A DNA stretch of 64,000 nucleotides. Origin: Trichobilharzia szidati. Its lineage: Eukaryota; Platyhelminthes; Trematoda; Strigeidida; Schistosomatidae. The translations under genes were made by a program, and so were the position numbers. The DNA lies in the NCBI GenBank assembly GCA_944472155.2, contig OX235279.1:161408199-161472198 (forward strand), in the 5' to 3' direction. The notes beneath the pieces are model-generated. The model was not told the origin of the DNA and searched no databases. It saw only the letters and a list, made by a program, of their open reading frames with translations. Positions within the stretch are counted from its first letter, which is position 1. Each line of letters begins with the position of its first letter. Shown piece after piece: positions 23,661 through 34,399 of this stretch.

Positions 23661-24784
23661 TGTTACAGTGAGAATTATTAAATTAAAATGTTTGTGATTG
23701 CAATCATAGTTCATTGTGGGATGGCAAAACAATTAATGTCGTATATTGAATAATTCATAGGATGCAGAGTACTTGGGAGGGATGTCACAATTCTAGGATT
23801 GGCAGGCAAACAGAATAAAAATGAAATCATTACGCATTATTGTGTGAAATTTGGTAACATAGAATTTCAGGTTACAAAAAAAACTGATATAGGATACCCG
23901 GTGGAACGAGTGAAATAATACCGGGCAAGGTTCAAAGTGAGAACAGCAATAATAGTAACAACTGACTTAATAAAGGAAGCGTATACAAACTGAATAAACA
24001 AAACGAAGAATAAGCACAGCCAAAATATGACTAGGGTTTACCATACTTTAGCACTGAGAGATTATTAAATTACGCTTAAAAAAATAAACAAGCACCATTG
24101 AAACATTGGGCGAAATTCGCTATATCAACAACAAGAGAAATGGACGACACTTACCAAATTGTTCTTTTGAGCTTTTCCTGCGGTTTCTTTAAAAAATAAT
24201 TCTCCTTATTCAATTTGTGTATTTCAACAAGATGTAAACATGGTTTTTGAAAGTTTATTTTTGTTTGGTTTTATTATTCTATTTTAATATAAGGTATGTA
24301 GATAAACTAAGTGGACAGCAGTGAAACATTGAACAATACGGACTGATAGCTTCTTGCCACTTAAATTCAATTATCTATACATATACTCCCGATTTTATGG
24401 AAAATGAAATTTATCAAATGTATATGTTATATATATTCCAGGAAAAAGGGTTAACTAGATCGCCACCATCGCCAGTTCATTCTACCAATAAATACATATC
24501 TACATATACAGTATGTCTGTGATCATTGGGAATTTTTCCCCACTGTGGATGAACCAATCAAAATTTAGTATTTTCAATTTATTTTATACATCCCTGTTTC
24601 ATTTTGATTTTACAGTTTTTTAGGTGATGAATAGTTGACGGATGAAAAACTTGTGATATGCATAAACTAATATTGCATCATTGAAGTTTCAGTAACCGTT
24701 TGACTGGTTTTCCCAATAAACGCAACCCCCACTCTTTTCCTGGACTTGAGATTGAGTAAAAAAACTAGTTGGCTAGTGAACTAG
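23661..24784. other. Stretch with no recognised gene
   Basis: AT-rich, with no frame above 60 codons that looks coding. I see nothing in it. Confidence 0.35.
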
Positions 24785-25975
24785 GAGAAGCCTTTGAAGT
24801 GCCTGAGGATAGGAGTTAGACAAGGCTAACTGCCTATTGTCACAGATGATATTCTTAATTGTAATGGACTGGATTATGCAACACTATGAGTGGAGAGCGA
24901 GAAGACGAGAATACTCTGGGGAGATAAGAAGACTCTACAAGATCTGGACTTCACGCGTGGATGATATGTGTCTAATGTCACACAAACTTAAAGAACACGA
25001 GCAGAAACATACCGAAAAACTGGCAGAAGAGGCAGTCTGAGAGATCATACGGAAGACGAATGCAGTGACGATAACCAGCCAACAGCAAAACCAACCGGAG
25101 GTCACTTACTTCACTTATCCGACTAGGAAGCATCGTCTCAACCACATTCAGCGGAGTGTTTGAATATATATCAAAACCAGCCAGAGTCTGGAAAGCAAGG
25201 TATGGCTGCATAACTCTGAAATCACTCTGGAAATCTTCTACACTCCACTGCAATATAAACAACAAGATTCCGATTTTTAACACGAATGTTAAGTCAGTCA
25301 CTACGTCTATTTTTTATTCTTTTACGTTCCCAGTGAAACAAACTAGGGGCATGATGTTTCGGTAGCAATGTTTCTTATTTTTCTGGGATAAAGTTGCTAA
25401 CCTCACACCCAACCTTTCCTCTTCACCTGTCTTATTACTAGATTAGTGTGAGAAATGAGTGTGTCGGCTATTCATCGAACACCGGACCAACTGCGTGGTT
25501 GGAGAGCATTCTACACTGGGTGACAATAGAAGCATTTCTAACAGCCATCTGCAGACTTTTCTCAAAGGCTGCCTCCTCCGCTGGCTCCATATTGAAGATC
25601 AAACGGACGAATGGCCAGAAATAATTACCAACAAGAAACAGTGGGAACAAACTAATCAAGAACCTGATACTGAACAAATTTGTAGGAGAACATGGAGTTG
25701 GATTGGACACACTCTGAGAAGACTTTCAAATGACATCACGTGGCAGCCAGGCTATCGCTTGTGTGGAACTCGAATCGTGAAAAACTAGCGGGGTGTGTGT
25801 CCGAAGATGACATGTAGGAGATCGTGTGATTAAGAGGAGATTAAAGACTGTGGATAATCGTGTGTCTACCAAGCTAAATAGGACAGTAGAGAGCAGGAAA
25901 ACCTAAGGACGTGTTGTTGAAGCCCCACGTTCTCCTTGGAAACCAAGGGATAATAATAAATAGTAATAATCATCA
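24785..25975 (+). mobile_element. RTE LINE 3' portion, interrupted by a SINE
   Basis: Starts inside the reverse transcriptase at GVRQG.LPI (about 24810-24840), then VMDWIMQHY, DDMCLMSHKLKEHEQK (24960-25010; the FADD aspartates are degraded to VDD), EVTYFTYPTRKH (25100), SRVWKARYGCIT, KIPIFNTNVKSV (25262-25297). The SINE at 25322-25525 splits it. It resumes at [16 protein letters not shown] (25545-25595), then [17 protein letters not shown] (25693-25742) and the family tail GAAGCCCCACGTTCTCC with AATAATAA. The 107- and 80-codon antisense frames are shadows. Confidence 0.85.
25322..25525 (-). mobile_element. tRNA-derived SINE with RTE-type tail, nested in RTE
   Basis: Read on minus: a degraded tRNA-like head with B-box-like GTTCGATGAAT (rc of 25471-25481), then the SINE body (rc of GTTGCTAACCTCACACCCAA), and the tail (rc of TTTTACGTTCCCAGTGAAAC). 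The body and tail match 31489-31700 and 32228-32465. The flanking RTE reads through colinearly on both sides, so the SINE landed after the RTE. Exact target duplications are not clear by eye. Confidence 0.75.
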
Positions 25976-25979
25976 GTTA

Positions 25980-26650
25980 TCCTCATATGGCTTGTTTTTC
26001 CTTCCTTTCCCTTCCTTCCTATCATAAATTTTGAAGGATTTCTTCAATAGACCCAAGTGTCTTGAATTCTCGAAAAAGGGAATCATCGAGCGAAATAATG
26101 GTGACACTTCTGTATCTGGTTAAGCATATATTATTTAAAGATATTCCAGAGAATCCTGAAAAATTCGTTACTCAACTTATTAAGTCATAAGCTGAGTCAG
26201 ACAGCATCAGAGTCACTTTAACGCGGTCTCAAATTCCACTTTTTAATGAAACCGATCAACCGAATTTACATTAAAAATCTCGTTTGAAGTTTTGTATCAA
26301 ACTAAGCGTCTGAATTGAAACAAGTGAACGATGAGAAACAAGGTTAGTTCAAATCTCCTTCGACTTGTTGATATTTACTGGTCAATATATACCGACTACA
26401 TCACCAAAGTTTCGTCGAAATGGCATCATCAAAACAGCATGAGGAAATTTAACTCATATGAGTCTATATTTGTTTTTCTGCAGCATGAGCAGGTGTTTTG
26501 ATAGTGGACAAAATAAAAATTATTTACAGAAAGTGCAATTTCGATATTTAGAATTATTCATTTGAAAATAAAAGATATAACTTAACCCAAGGAAACGTGA
26601 ATTGCTATGAAAGTAAACCAACTTTTGAAAAAGAAGTTGTCTGAAGCCAA
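25980..26650. other. Stretch with no recognised gene
   Basis: No motif-bearing frame on either strand. Nothing recognised. Confidence 0.35.
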
Positions 26651-26654
26651 GACG

Positions 26655-28060
26655 ATTAGAATTATCATTATTATTGTATCCTTTAATTCCTAAAGGAACA
26701 TAGGGCTTCAGTCGTGCGTCTCCACTGCGTTCTGTTCTCTGCTAGAGTTTTCACCTGGCTCCATGTCTGCCCACACGTTTTCATCTCCTCTTCACATGAC
26801 CTCCTCCAAGTCACCCTTGCACTGACGACCAACTCGCCGCTTCCCTTTCGGGTTCCACTCAGGGGCTTGTCTAGTGATGTCACTTGATGGTTTCCTCAAA
26901 GCATGGCCAATCCGTCTCCATTTCCTTCTGCATATTTGTTTCACAATCGGTTCCTGGTTGGTTCGTTCCCAAAGATCTCTGTTGCTGATCTTCTCTGGAC
27001 ATCCAACTGATCTTGAGTATTGAGCGAAGACAACTGTTAATGAAGGTCTGTAGCTTGTTTGAGATGGTCTTTATGACACGCCAAGTCTCTGATCCGTATA
27101 GTAGTACTGACTTCACATTGGAGTTGAAAATACGGATCTTATTTTTGACGCTGAATGCTGTTGACCTCCACATAGACTTGAGAGAAATGAAAACTTGTCT
27201 TGCTTTTCCGATTCTGGCTTTGATATCCTCGTCAGTTCCTGCTGTAGTTGAGACGATGCTTCCCAGGTAGATGAAAGAAGTTGTTTCCTTCAGGTTCCTC
27301 CCATTTATGCTGATTGTTGTCAGTTGTTGTTGTTGCTGTTGATGGTGTTGCCCAGGAATCTTCATCACCTCTGTTTTATCTATGTTCACATGAAGTCCTA
27401 TCTTTGATGCTTCTTCTGCTAACTTGTTGCTTTTCACCTGCATATCTTCCAATTTGTTGGAAATCAGACATATATCATCGGCGAAGTCCACATCCTCCAA
27501 GTTTTGTGTGTGAGTCCATTTTATGCCCGTTTCCTCTTTACCCACTGTCTGTCACATTATCCCGTCTACCGCAATCTGGAAAATCATTGGCGATAGTAGG
27601 CAGCCAGCTTGTCTTTCTCCTGTCCTCACTTCGAAGGGTTCCGTAAGTTTCCCTTTGTGGATTACTTGGCATGCAGCATTGTCGTACAGCTGTTGGATGA
27701 GATGTATAATTGTCGGTGGCACCCCGTAGTAGCGAAGTAGTTTCCAAATCACCTCTCGATCGACGCTGTCTGCTGAAGGCCTTTTCAAAGTCGATGAAGT
27801 TGAGATAGAGAGGTGACTGCCATTCCAAGCTTTGTTCAATGATGATCCGTAATGTGGCGATCTGATCAATGCATGACTTGTTTCTCCTGAATCCAGCCTG
27901 TCCCGGTCGAATTTTTTCATCCAGGGCATGTTTGATTCTCTCCAGGATGATGCGGCTTAGTATTTGCTTGTGATGAACAGGAGCACAATTCCGCGCCAGT
28001 TCTTGCATTGACTTAGGTCTCCTTTCTTTGGTAGTTTGAATAAGTATCCTTTCTTCGTAT
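26655..28060 (-). mobile_element. RTE (SR2-like) LINE: best preserved reverse transcriptase
   Basis: 5'-truncated RTE-clade retrotransposon. Going down the minus strand: KKGDLSQCKNWRGIVL (about 28030-27980), IKHALDEKIRPGQAGFRRNKSC (27930-27890), LYLNFIDFEKAF (27830-27790, motif A with its aspartate), then a frameshift into DSVDREVIWKLLRYYGVP (27785-27710). ERQAGCLLSPMIFQ follows (27625-27580, motif B). A second shift leads to the 221-codon frame 27545-26880 with VDFADDICLIS at 27488-27456 (motif C, both aspartates present), LGSIVSTT, RIFNSNVKSVLLYGSETW (27140-27080), and LRSILKISW. The arginine-rich C-terminus continues in another frame past 26880, then the tail (rc of TTCCTAAAGGAACATAGGGC) and TTATTAT. 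About 1.4 kb of a family usually more than 3 kb. At least two frameshifts mean it cannot make a full protein. The plus-strand frames over it are shadows. Confidence 0.9.
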
Positions 28061-28061
28061 C

Positions 28062-29060
28062 ACTAAATAGCTCGGTGGCTAGAAGAAGTGTTCAAGTCAC
28101 TATGTGACAAGTTAGCTATCTACAGTTTAACATTTCCGAATTATTTTCGCTAGTCAACTTCGATTCTGTCCACAAGAGTGAATGAATATTGCATTTTATA
28201 GCAAAGTAACTCTCAGTTTCCCATTCGGATTAAGCCTGCGCATTTTTATGTCTCATTCCTCTAGTGAGGAACTTATAACAGCACCTATGATTCAGTTGTT
28301 GAATGTTCGTCTAAGACAACTGGGATCTGGGGCTCGATTCGTTCACGACGAACTTCATAAACTCTCTCCGTTGTGTTTAACTAGGCGATACTGGGCAAGG
28401 GGAAGAGGACAGCAAATGGCTTAGTAATCATCTGAGAGTTCATACCTGATGCTGTATGTCCCAAGACCTAAACCGCAAGAGACATTAAGGAAAATATTGC
28501 TTTCCAACACATTCACATGAATAATATGACCAAATCAGTGTGTTGGGTTCCCACTGGCACATCAAGTTTCAGGCGGCTAACATGCTAATTTCATTATGCT
28601 GTATGTATCTCCTGGACTGGTCAGTACCCAAATTATCACAGCGTTTACCAATTTGACTGCAAACGGAGCCTGGTAAAAACGCTTTTGAGCAGTTACGTTA
28701 TGTTCAGAAAGTAAGATTGGAGAAGACTCTCAATTATTGAGAAGAACCTTATCGAGAATGCATGTGACCGAAAGTTCATATGAAACTGTGGAAGTGCAAA
28801 ACCACCTGAACCACAATCCGAAATTGTCTAAGTGGAAATCAGTGTTCAGCTATTTAGCGTGCAAAGGGGAAGAAGTAGCCACAAGAACAGAATTAGGAAT
28901 TGAAGGTGCACTGAAAAGAACATTTCCCACCGCCAAACCCATTCTATGTGAAAACGCAGTATGCTCGTTAACCCAGTCAAAGTTAGATAAGTATCCTGTT
29001 CAACACATCAACTCCAATAACCAATTCACAAAGAAAATTATGGTCACTTCGGTTCGATGA
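28062..29060 (+). mobile_element. PLE relic with a foreign-looking middle segment (copy 1)
   Basis: 28062-28175 encodes the PLE block KVAxWLEEVFESL...FR.STS. 28610-28740 encodes WTGQYPNYHSVYQFDCKRSLVKTLL (the VYRKPTWTGQY region) and then IEKNLIENACDRKFI. 28737-29060 carries ALKRTFPTAKPILCENAVCSLTQSKLDKYPV, the pre-GIY-YIG region. The reverse transcriptase palm expected in between is not recognisable. Instead 28182-28600 is a segment with an 80-codon frame, found again in a PLE at 35880-36259 on the other strand. The element is truncated and frameshifted. Confidence 0.65.
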
Positions 29061-29739
29061 AATCATTGCCATCAAAAGACTTTGTCCCAACCACTGTCTA
29101 TATAAAGAAAGATAGCGTCACCTATCTCTCACTACCCTGGTAACCGTAACTTTTTGTTCGTGTGCTTTTGTGTTTTGTCCTGTTGAATAAAATTCCACTT
29201 GGTTTTTATTTTGTTTTCCACTAACTTAGTTGATCTCATTACGGTTAAGTTTCTAAATGTATGCATAATTGTTTGTTTATGTCATAATTTTACTTTATTA
29301 TTCACTACCGACCTCCTGAACTCTACATCATAATACGTATAAATTTTGGTATTTTGTTTTTCCCTCTTGTATTTGGTCCCACTCCGTCCTGGTTCCCCAG
29401 CGAAATCTGAACTCTACCCCTCTGTCCAAATATTGTATAGGTGGCTACACTTTAAAACATTGAATAACTCATCTGCTAACATCATCTTTGGAATTATGTT
29501 GCCTATACTTTCTACCTATAACTAGAAGACGCTGTGGGAAATGTATGTTCAGACGGCATTTCGTAAGACACAATTGCTTTTGTATAGGATGTACGCAGCT
29601 GAACAAAGAATCCAAAAAATAAAACGAACTCATATTACACTGGCTGCAAATGTCTTTGTGCTTTCTTCATTCAAAATAACAAAAGTTAGCAGCTGCATAA
29701 TTAACAATCTTCGTTCCTTATAACTCTCAAAATGCTTGC
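29061..29739. other. Stretch with no recognised gene
   Basis: Probably PLE 3' UTR at first (TTCACTACCGACCTCC, T-rich), then unassigned. The frames at 29541-29723 show no motif. Confidence 0.3.
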
Positions 29740-30240
29740 CTAGATGGCCATTTCCCAGTCAAGCTCGAAATCACGGGTCTGTCTGGCATCTGACACCATT
29801 CATAGATCTCCTCTGTATATTCGTCCAATACATCTTCATTTCCTTCGGCAAATATGTCAGTTGAGCGATAGTTACATTATTACTTCTCTTGTTCAGCATT
29901 CTCTCGTGCCATATTCTTCTTCTTCTCCTTCTCCTAACCGTCTGACGTAGACGAGGACAAAAGTATCCTGCTGTACTCCAGAAGTGAGTTCGTGGCCTGT
30001 CAACAATACACTGAATCGCACAGAATGCTTGAAAAAAGAATCCATATATCGAGGATGAGAGAATAGGGTTTCCAAAATGAATTCTTGAGAGAGCAGATCT
30101 GTACTCACTGTCTGATCACAGCTTTTCTGATATCAACTTCTGAAACTGGGCCAAATGAAGGTAAAACCAAGCAGTCTGGGTGAAAAGTGGACACAAATGG
30201 AGCATTAGAAATTCAAAATAATATGTATTTTCCCACGTCA
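29740..30240 (-). mobile_element. LINE-like relic paired with 34400-34585 and 35380-35870
   Basis: The minus strand of 29740-29960 matches the plus strand of 35560-35790 (AGAAGAAGAAGA run, AACAATGTAACTATCGCTCA, GATTAGACAAATATGTTGAG equivalent). 30060-30240 in minus matches 34400-34585 in plus (TTCACCCAGACTGC, GTTTCAGAAGTTGATA). The K-W-I-R-Q / R-W-I-G-H-like stretch suggests an RTE-type C-terminus. The two matches are contiguous here and separated at the other locus. Confidence 0.45.
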
Positions 30241-30780
30241 ATTTCTAGACATTGTTTTCAGGAGAAAATCATGAACTAAAATACCTCGTTAGTACACTAA
30301 TTCAATTTGAATTCTGTTATGCAGAAATCATTGAGAATCACATTTACTGAACAAAACAAACGGCAATTGAACATTGAGAAATGGATATGTAATATGTTTT
30401 AAAGATTATTAATTTCACCTCAATTTGAATTAAAAAGAAACGCCTACGCATCCATCTCAAACAAAATCGTCCACATTGTTCAATATTAAATTAGGCAGTT
30501 TTCTGTGTGAATACGACAGACTGCAGTAGAAATTATTTCCACATTTCACTTCTTAATGGAACTGAATGATGAAAATTCTTTCAAAGTTTGAAGAAAAAAA
30601 ATGGAAGGAGATTAAAATTTAATTAAATTAAATGTCTTTTTTTCAACACAAAAGTAGCATATTTTCCTAAACTGTAGCTTATTCGTTGTTTCTAAGAAAT
30701 GAGAAATAGATTTCTGGGTAAATTACGCCGTCTTCTGTCGACACACACTGTCAACTTGTTCAATTATTACTAGGAACGGA
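30241..30780 (+). repeat. Dispersed AT-rich repeat Y, copy 1
   Basis: Shares ordered blocks with 31720-32150, 34590-35340 (reversed parts) and 36600-37160. The blocks are AATTGAACATTGAGAAATGG, TTAATTTCACCTCAATTTGA, CAAACAAAATCGTCCACAT, AATGATGAAAATTCTTTC, GGAGATTAAAATTTAATTAA, TCAACACAAAA and GTAAATTACGCC. No coding frame. Class unknown. Confidence 0.55.
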
Positions 30781-31059
30781 TAGATGAAGAATGGTTCCCG
30801 CTGTGTTAGACTTGCAGTTTGGCGAAATTTAATATATCCAGAGAGCCACATACTCCATTAATGAACTCCTCGTTGTGGTATGTGAGACGAAACAAGAAAA
30901 GATTATTCCATCACCAGTTGAAAATTTCAGAAGTTCTCACATATTCCACCTGCAATTTTTGAAGAATGTCACAGTTCACACCAATGAAGATGGATTTGAT
31001 GTATAAAAGGCCATAAATAGAGAAAGGATATCGATTAGTAATAACAATGAAGCATGAGT

Positions 31060-31275
31060 AGTTGATGTGGATGCTTCAGTGGCCAACGTGGTAGACGGAT
31101 AATCCACAACCACGCCACCCACGTAGTCCGCGCTTCGTTTCGTGGTACTACGCAATGATAAATCTCACTTAACCGATAGTAAAACCAGGAGAGAAGGTAG
31201 TTTTGAAGTGATGCTAACAACTCCATCCAGTACAACATGATACCACCACAGCTATTGATACTTCAAGACATCATA
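31060..31275 (+). mobile_element. Diverged RTE-tailed SINE relic
   Basis: The 3' half (GATGCTAACAACTCCATCC, CCACAGCTATTGATACTTCA, AGACATC) aligns with the body of the SINE at 31489-31700. The 5' half (AGTGGCCAACGTGGTAGACGG) could be a decayed tRNA-like head. There is no B box. Confidence 0.45.
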
Positions 31276-31488
31276 TGCAATGCCACTTGTGTATCTGATA
31301 TGCGAATTTAACCCATATGTACAACCTGATCGAAAAGCAGTTTTATACATACACAGAACAAACGAACTCGTTTATTTCCGTCTCGCTGGTTCCGAGTGAT
31401 GCAAACGGCTTGAGTCACGACACATTACCGAGTCGCGTGGTACTTTCCAGAGGTTTTTAGCCGTTTTTACATCACTACCTTGTGCTTC

Positions 31489-31700
31489 GGTAGCGGCATA
31501 GCGGTTAGGACGCTCGCCGACCATGCGCATGGTCCGGGGTTCGATCCCCAGCCTTTACCTCGCTAAGCCAGAAATAATGCTGGTGAGGAGGAAAAGGTTT
31601 GGCATGAGGCTAGCAACCCCATCCTGTAAAATAATAATAAACACTGCTACAGAAACTTCAAGCCACTAGCTTGAAGCCCTCTGTTCCACTGGGGAACGTG
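31489..31700 (+). mobile_element. tRNA-derived SINE with RTE-type tail (reference copy)
   Basis: The head is a recognisable tRNA relic. The D-arm stem AGCG pairs with CGCT around GTTAGGA (A box TAGCGGTTAGG, about 31499-31509). A palindromic anticodon arm GACCATGCGCATGGTC (31518-31533) follows, then a T arm with B box GGTTCGATCCC at 31539-31549. The body (CTCGCTAAGCC, GCATGAGGCTAGCAACCCC) leads to the tail TTGAAGCCCTCTGTTCCACT with GGGAACGTGAAGG. That tail is the 3' signature of the RTE LINEs in this window, so RTE mobilisation is the simplest reading. Confidence 0.85.
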
Positions 31701-31719
31701 AAGGAAAAATTTAAAAAAT

Positions 31720-32150
31720 AGAATACATCGGGCATAAAACAATTTAAAATTGAACATTGGATATATATGTACGTTAAAAAAAATGTTAATTTCATCCCAG
31801 TTTGAATATGTATCACCCACTTGTCTAAGACAAAATCATCCGTAAACAAAACAAACTAATCAGACACTTTTGGGTGTGTGCGTGTGTGTGTGTGTGACTT
31901 CGACAGCTTTCAGTGGAATTCATTTTCTCATTTCTGCCTCAATGGATTTGAATGATGATGATTTTTTGTCGAAGTTTGTAGATGAAAATAAAGGGGGATT
32001 AGATTTTAATTAAATTCTGCCTTCTTAACACAAAAACATCTTATTTTTTTCTCTGGGTTGTTTGATAACTATATTGTTGTGTAATTTACGCCAATTTCTG
32101 TCAAAATACAGTGTCGATTATTGAAATTTATCGGAAAAACGTCTAAAAGA
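31720..32150 (+). repeat. Dispersed AT-rich repeat Y, copy 2
   Basis: Colinear with 30360-30780: TTGAACATTGGATATATAT, GTTAATTTCATCCCAGTTTG, AAAATCATCCGTAAAC, GGATTTGAATGATGATGAT, GGATTAGATTTTAATTAAAT, TTAACACAAAAACATCTTAT and GTGTAATTTACGCCAATTTC. A GT-rich microsatellite lies at 31873-31896. Non-coding. Confidence 0.55.
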
Positions 32151-32227
32151 GAAGATTCAGTTGACATATCATTTGAAGGGTTATCAATTTTCAAGTTTGT
32201 TGGGTGAGAGAGAGGTACAGTATGATT

Positions 32228-32465
32228 TTTTTTATTCCTTTAGGTTCCTAGTGGAACATATGTCTTCAAACTAGAGGCCTATTGTTTCGGTAGCAGTGGC
32301 TTTTATTTTTACGGGATGGGGTTACTAACCTTCCCTCTCTACCAGTATTATTACTAGTTTAGTGAGGTAAATGGGTGCGTTGGCCGGGCATCGATTCCCG
32401 GACTGACTGCGTGGTTGGCGAGCATTCTACAGCTCTGACACCGACGCATATTGTGATATACCAAA
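32228..32465 (-). mobile_element. tRNA-derived SINE with RTE-type tail
   Basis: Minus-strand copy of 31489-31700. The tail (rc of CCTTTAGGTTCCTAGTGGAAC) is at 32235-32258, the body (rc of GGGGTTACTAACCTTCCC) at 32318-32335, a B box (rc of GCATCGATTCCC) at about 32389-32400, and the A-box region near 32410-32430. Well preserved in layout. Confidence 0.8.
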
Positions 32466-32689
32466 AATTAATTTGGAGTTTCTGTTTCTCCAGTGCTATT
32501 ACAGTATGCTCCCTCTAGAATCCTGCAGGTTTAGTGGTGAAGCAGTTTGGCCAATCTTTGTTAGGAAAATTTTGCTGTTTGATAGGCAACAGATATTGAA
32601 GTTAAGTAAATGTCCAATTGCATTTTATTTGTGTCACGATGATGGCATGATACGTGTGTGGCCCCTGTTGCATGAAAAATTAATGTTAT

Positions 32690-33525
32690 TATTATTGTTC
32701 CCAGTGGAGAATACGGCCTCAGCCGGAGCACACCTCTACTTCGTCTCATTCTCTGTTGTCCCCTTTAACTGACAGGCTCCATAATTGCTCATAGTCTCTC
32801 ATCTCAGCGAACTAATACGATCACCATCATGTCACCACCCACCCCCCAACACGAGCCAAGTTTGTCGTTTACCGTTCGGATTTCACACAAGCCACAACCA
32901 GACTGGAGTGCAATGCCATCTGTTGGTCTCCTCAGTGTTTACTCAATCCACATTCACGTTCTCCCACATATTTGTTAAGTGATAGGTGCTTGGTTGACTC
33001 GCATTAATAGTTTCGTGTTGTAAATTCTTTCTCACCAGCCATTTGACTTTCGATATGGAAGCAGTGAAGGTGATAGATGTTGACGAAAGCAAGCAGTAAT
33101 CTGTTGAAAATGGTGTTCGTGACGCACTGGTCAAGTTTCTGACCCATATAGAAGAAGTGACTGACTTTCTGACATAATATTTATGTTGAAAATCCCAATC
33201 TAGTTGTTTGTGCTGTGGCGAAGTGCAGAAGATTTCCGAACAGATTTCAGATTGATGAAGTTGTAAATCGCCTTTCCGATTCCAGATGGCCTTGATGTGC
33301 TCATGTTTGCCTCTGCATGTAGTTGAAATGATGCTTCGTGGTCACATAAGTGGAGGAAGTGACCTCTTTCAAATTCATTTTATATTGATTGGTACTGGTT
33401 GTTGATGTTGGCTGGTTGGTTATCTTCATCAGCTTCACCTTCTCCATGTTCACCAGCAGTTTTATCGTCGCTCTTAGTCTCTTTTGCAAGTTTTCTATCT
33501 TTCGCCTACAACTCTCCATGTTTGT
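32690..33525 (-). mobile_element. RTE LINE 3' relic
   Basis: The minus frame 32749 downward keeps GVLRLRPYSPLGTIII, the translated tail. Inward are an arginine-rich region, the equivalent of NKYLWENVNVD-W-near 32960, SIxxQMAGE near 33040-33060, and at 33519-33301 KIENLQKRLRATIKLLVNMEKVKLMKI plus LKEVTSSTYVTTKHHF. This corresponds to KANKLAEEASKIGLHVNIDKTEVMKI and LKETTSFIYLGS of the RTE at 26655. Frameshifted throughout. Confidence 0.7.
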
Positions 33526-33539
33526 GTGACATGAGATAT

Positions 33540-33990
33540 AAATTATCTACGCTAGAAATCCATATATTATGGAATATTGAGTCTCCAACTTATACTGTAC
33601 GCACTAACCGAGGTTTCGAACCCAGAGTCTGAGGATTTTAAGTCGGGCTCGTAGTTCATCCAGTTACACAGATTCAAAATGGCAATTTTGTATGCGTGGC
33701 GAATTCTGAAGCCCACATTGCCCAGTTAGATGTCAGTATCAAACAACAAGAACTATATGTAACAGACTAGCCAGACATGTTCTTCACTGAAAGCGGTAGA
33801 TTTCTAGAGGGAGCATACTGATATACCACTCCAGGAAATGAATCCTCCCCAAAACAACCCCGGTAGCTCTGTACTCCTGAAGAGACCCAAACTTGTCAGG
33901 CGAGACAGCTGTCCAGTATTCCCTCATTGTTTTCCACTGGTTCTCGAACTGATGACAGCCCATGATGTAATCCAATGTAACCAACCCCCT
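33540..33990. repeat. Decayed ribozyme-SINE composite
   Basis: 33575-33720 is in minus orientation: GTACGCACTAACCGAGGTTTC, GAACCCAGAGTCTGAGG, GGGCTCGTAGTTCATCCAGT, GGCGAATTCTGAAGC. 33785-33990 is in plus orientation, with CTCCTGAAGAGACCCAAACT, GGCGAGACAGCTGTCCAGTA (damaged hammerhead, GAGA for GAAA), then GTTCTCGAACTGATGACAGC. Inverted layout as at 43669. Confidence 0.6.
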
Positions 33991-34399
33991 CCCTGTTAAT
34001 CAACAAATGAAAACCTCATATTTGTATTTGAATTTTTATACATCAAGTTCCCTTGTCCACAAACTGTTGTTTTTTGTATTCCCTCAATTCACATATTAAA
34101 AGATTCTTCTTGCTGTTCCTGTTTTCATAATAATTTTACAAGTTAACAAAATGTTTAAACAGGAAATAGCGAGAATTATTAACATCCATTTGTCTCTGAA
34201 ACCCAGACAGAGGCAAAAGAAGCAATTTGTTGTGTTGAAGACAAAGACGAGAATCTTATTGAAATTTAATCCTTGAATCGAACATCATACCATGACTTAA
34301 TCAATGATCATTATTTCATAATAAATTTTGCGGTAGTTTGAAAGGGGATCCCACAGGCAATTGTAGAAGTTACACACACGCATACACCCAAAAGCGCAC
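33991..34399. other. Stretch with no recognised gene
   Basis: AT-rich with no motif-bearing frame. 34338-34694 is open but matches a dispersed repeat at its 3' part. Confidence 0.3.

Noticed and set aside
26683..27729. Plus-strand frames of 68-110 codons antisense to the RTE
   Set aside because: They mirror the minus-strand reverse transcriptase, which carries the FADD and motif A/B residues. No independent motif.
26655..28060. An active, autonomous RTE retrotransposon
   Set aside because: It is 5'-truncated, lacks the endonuclease, and has at least two frameshifts despite intact catalytic aspartates.
28182..28424. Conserved 80-codon protein gene shared with 36020-36259
   Set aside because: The frame lacks indels, but most differences change the residue and the sequence sits inside broken PLEs, so there is no sign of protein-level constraint.
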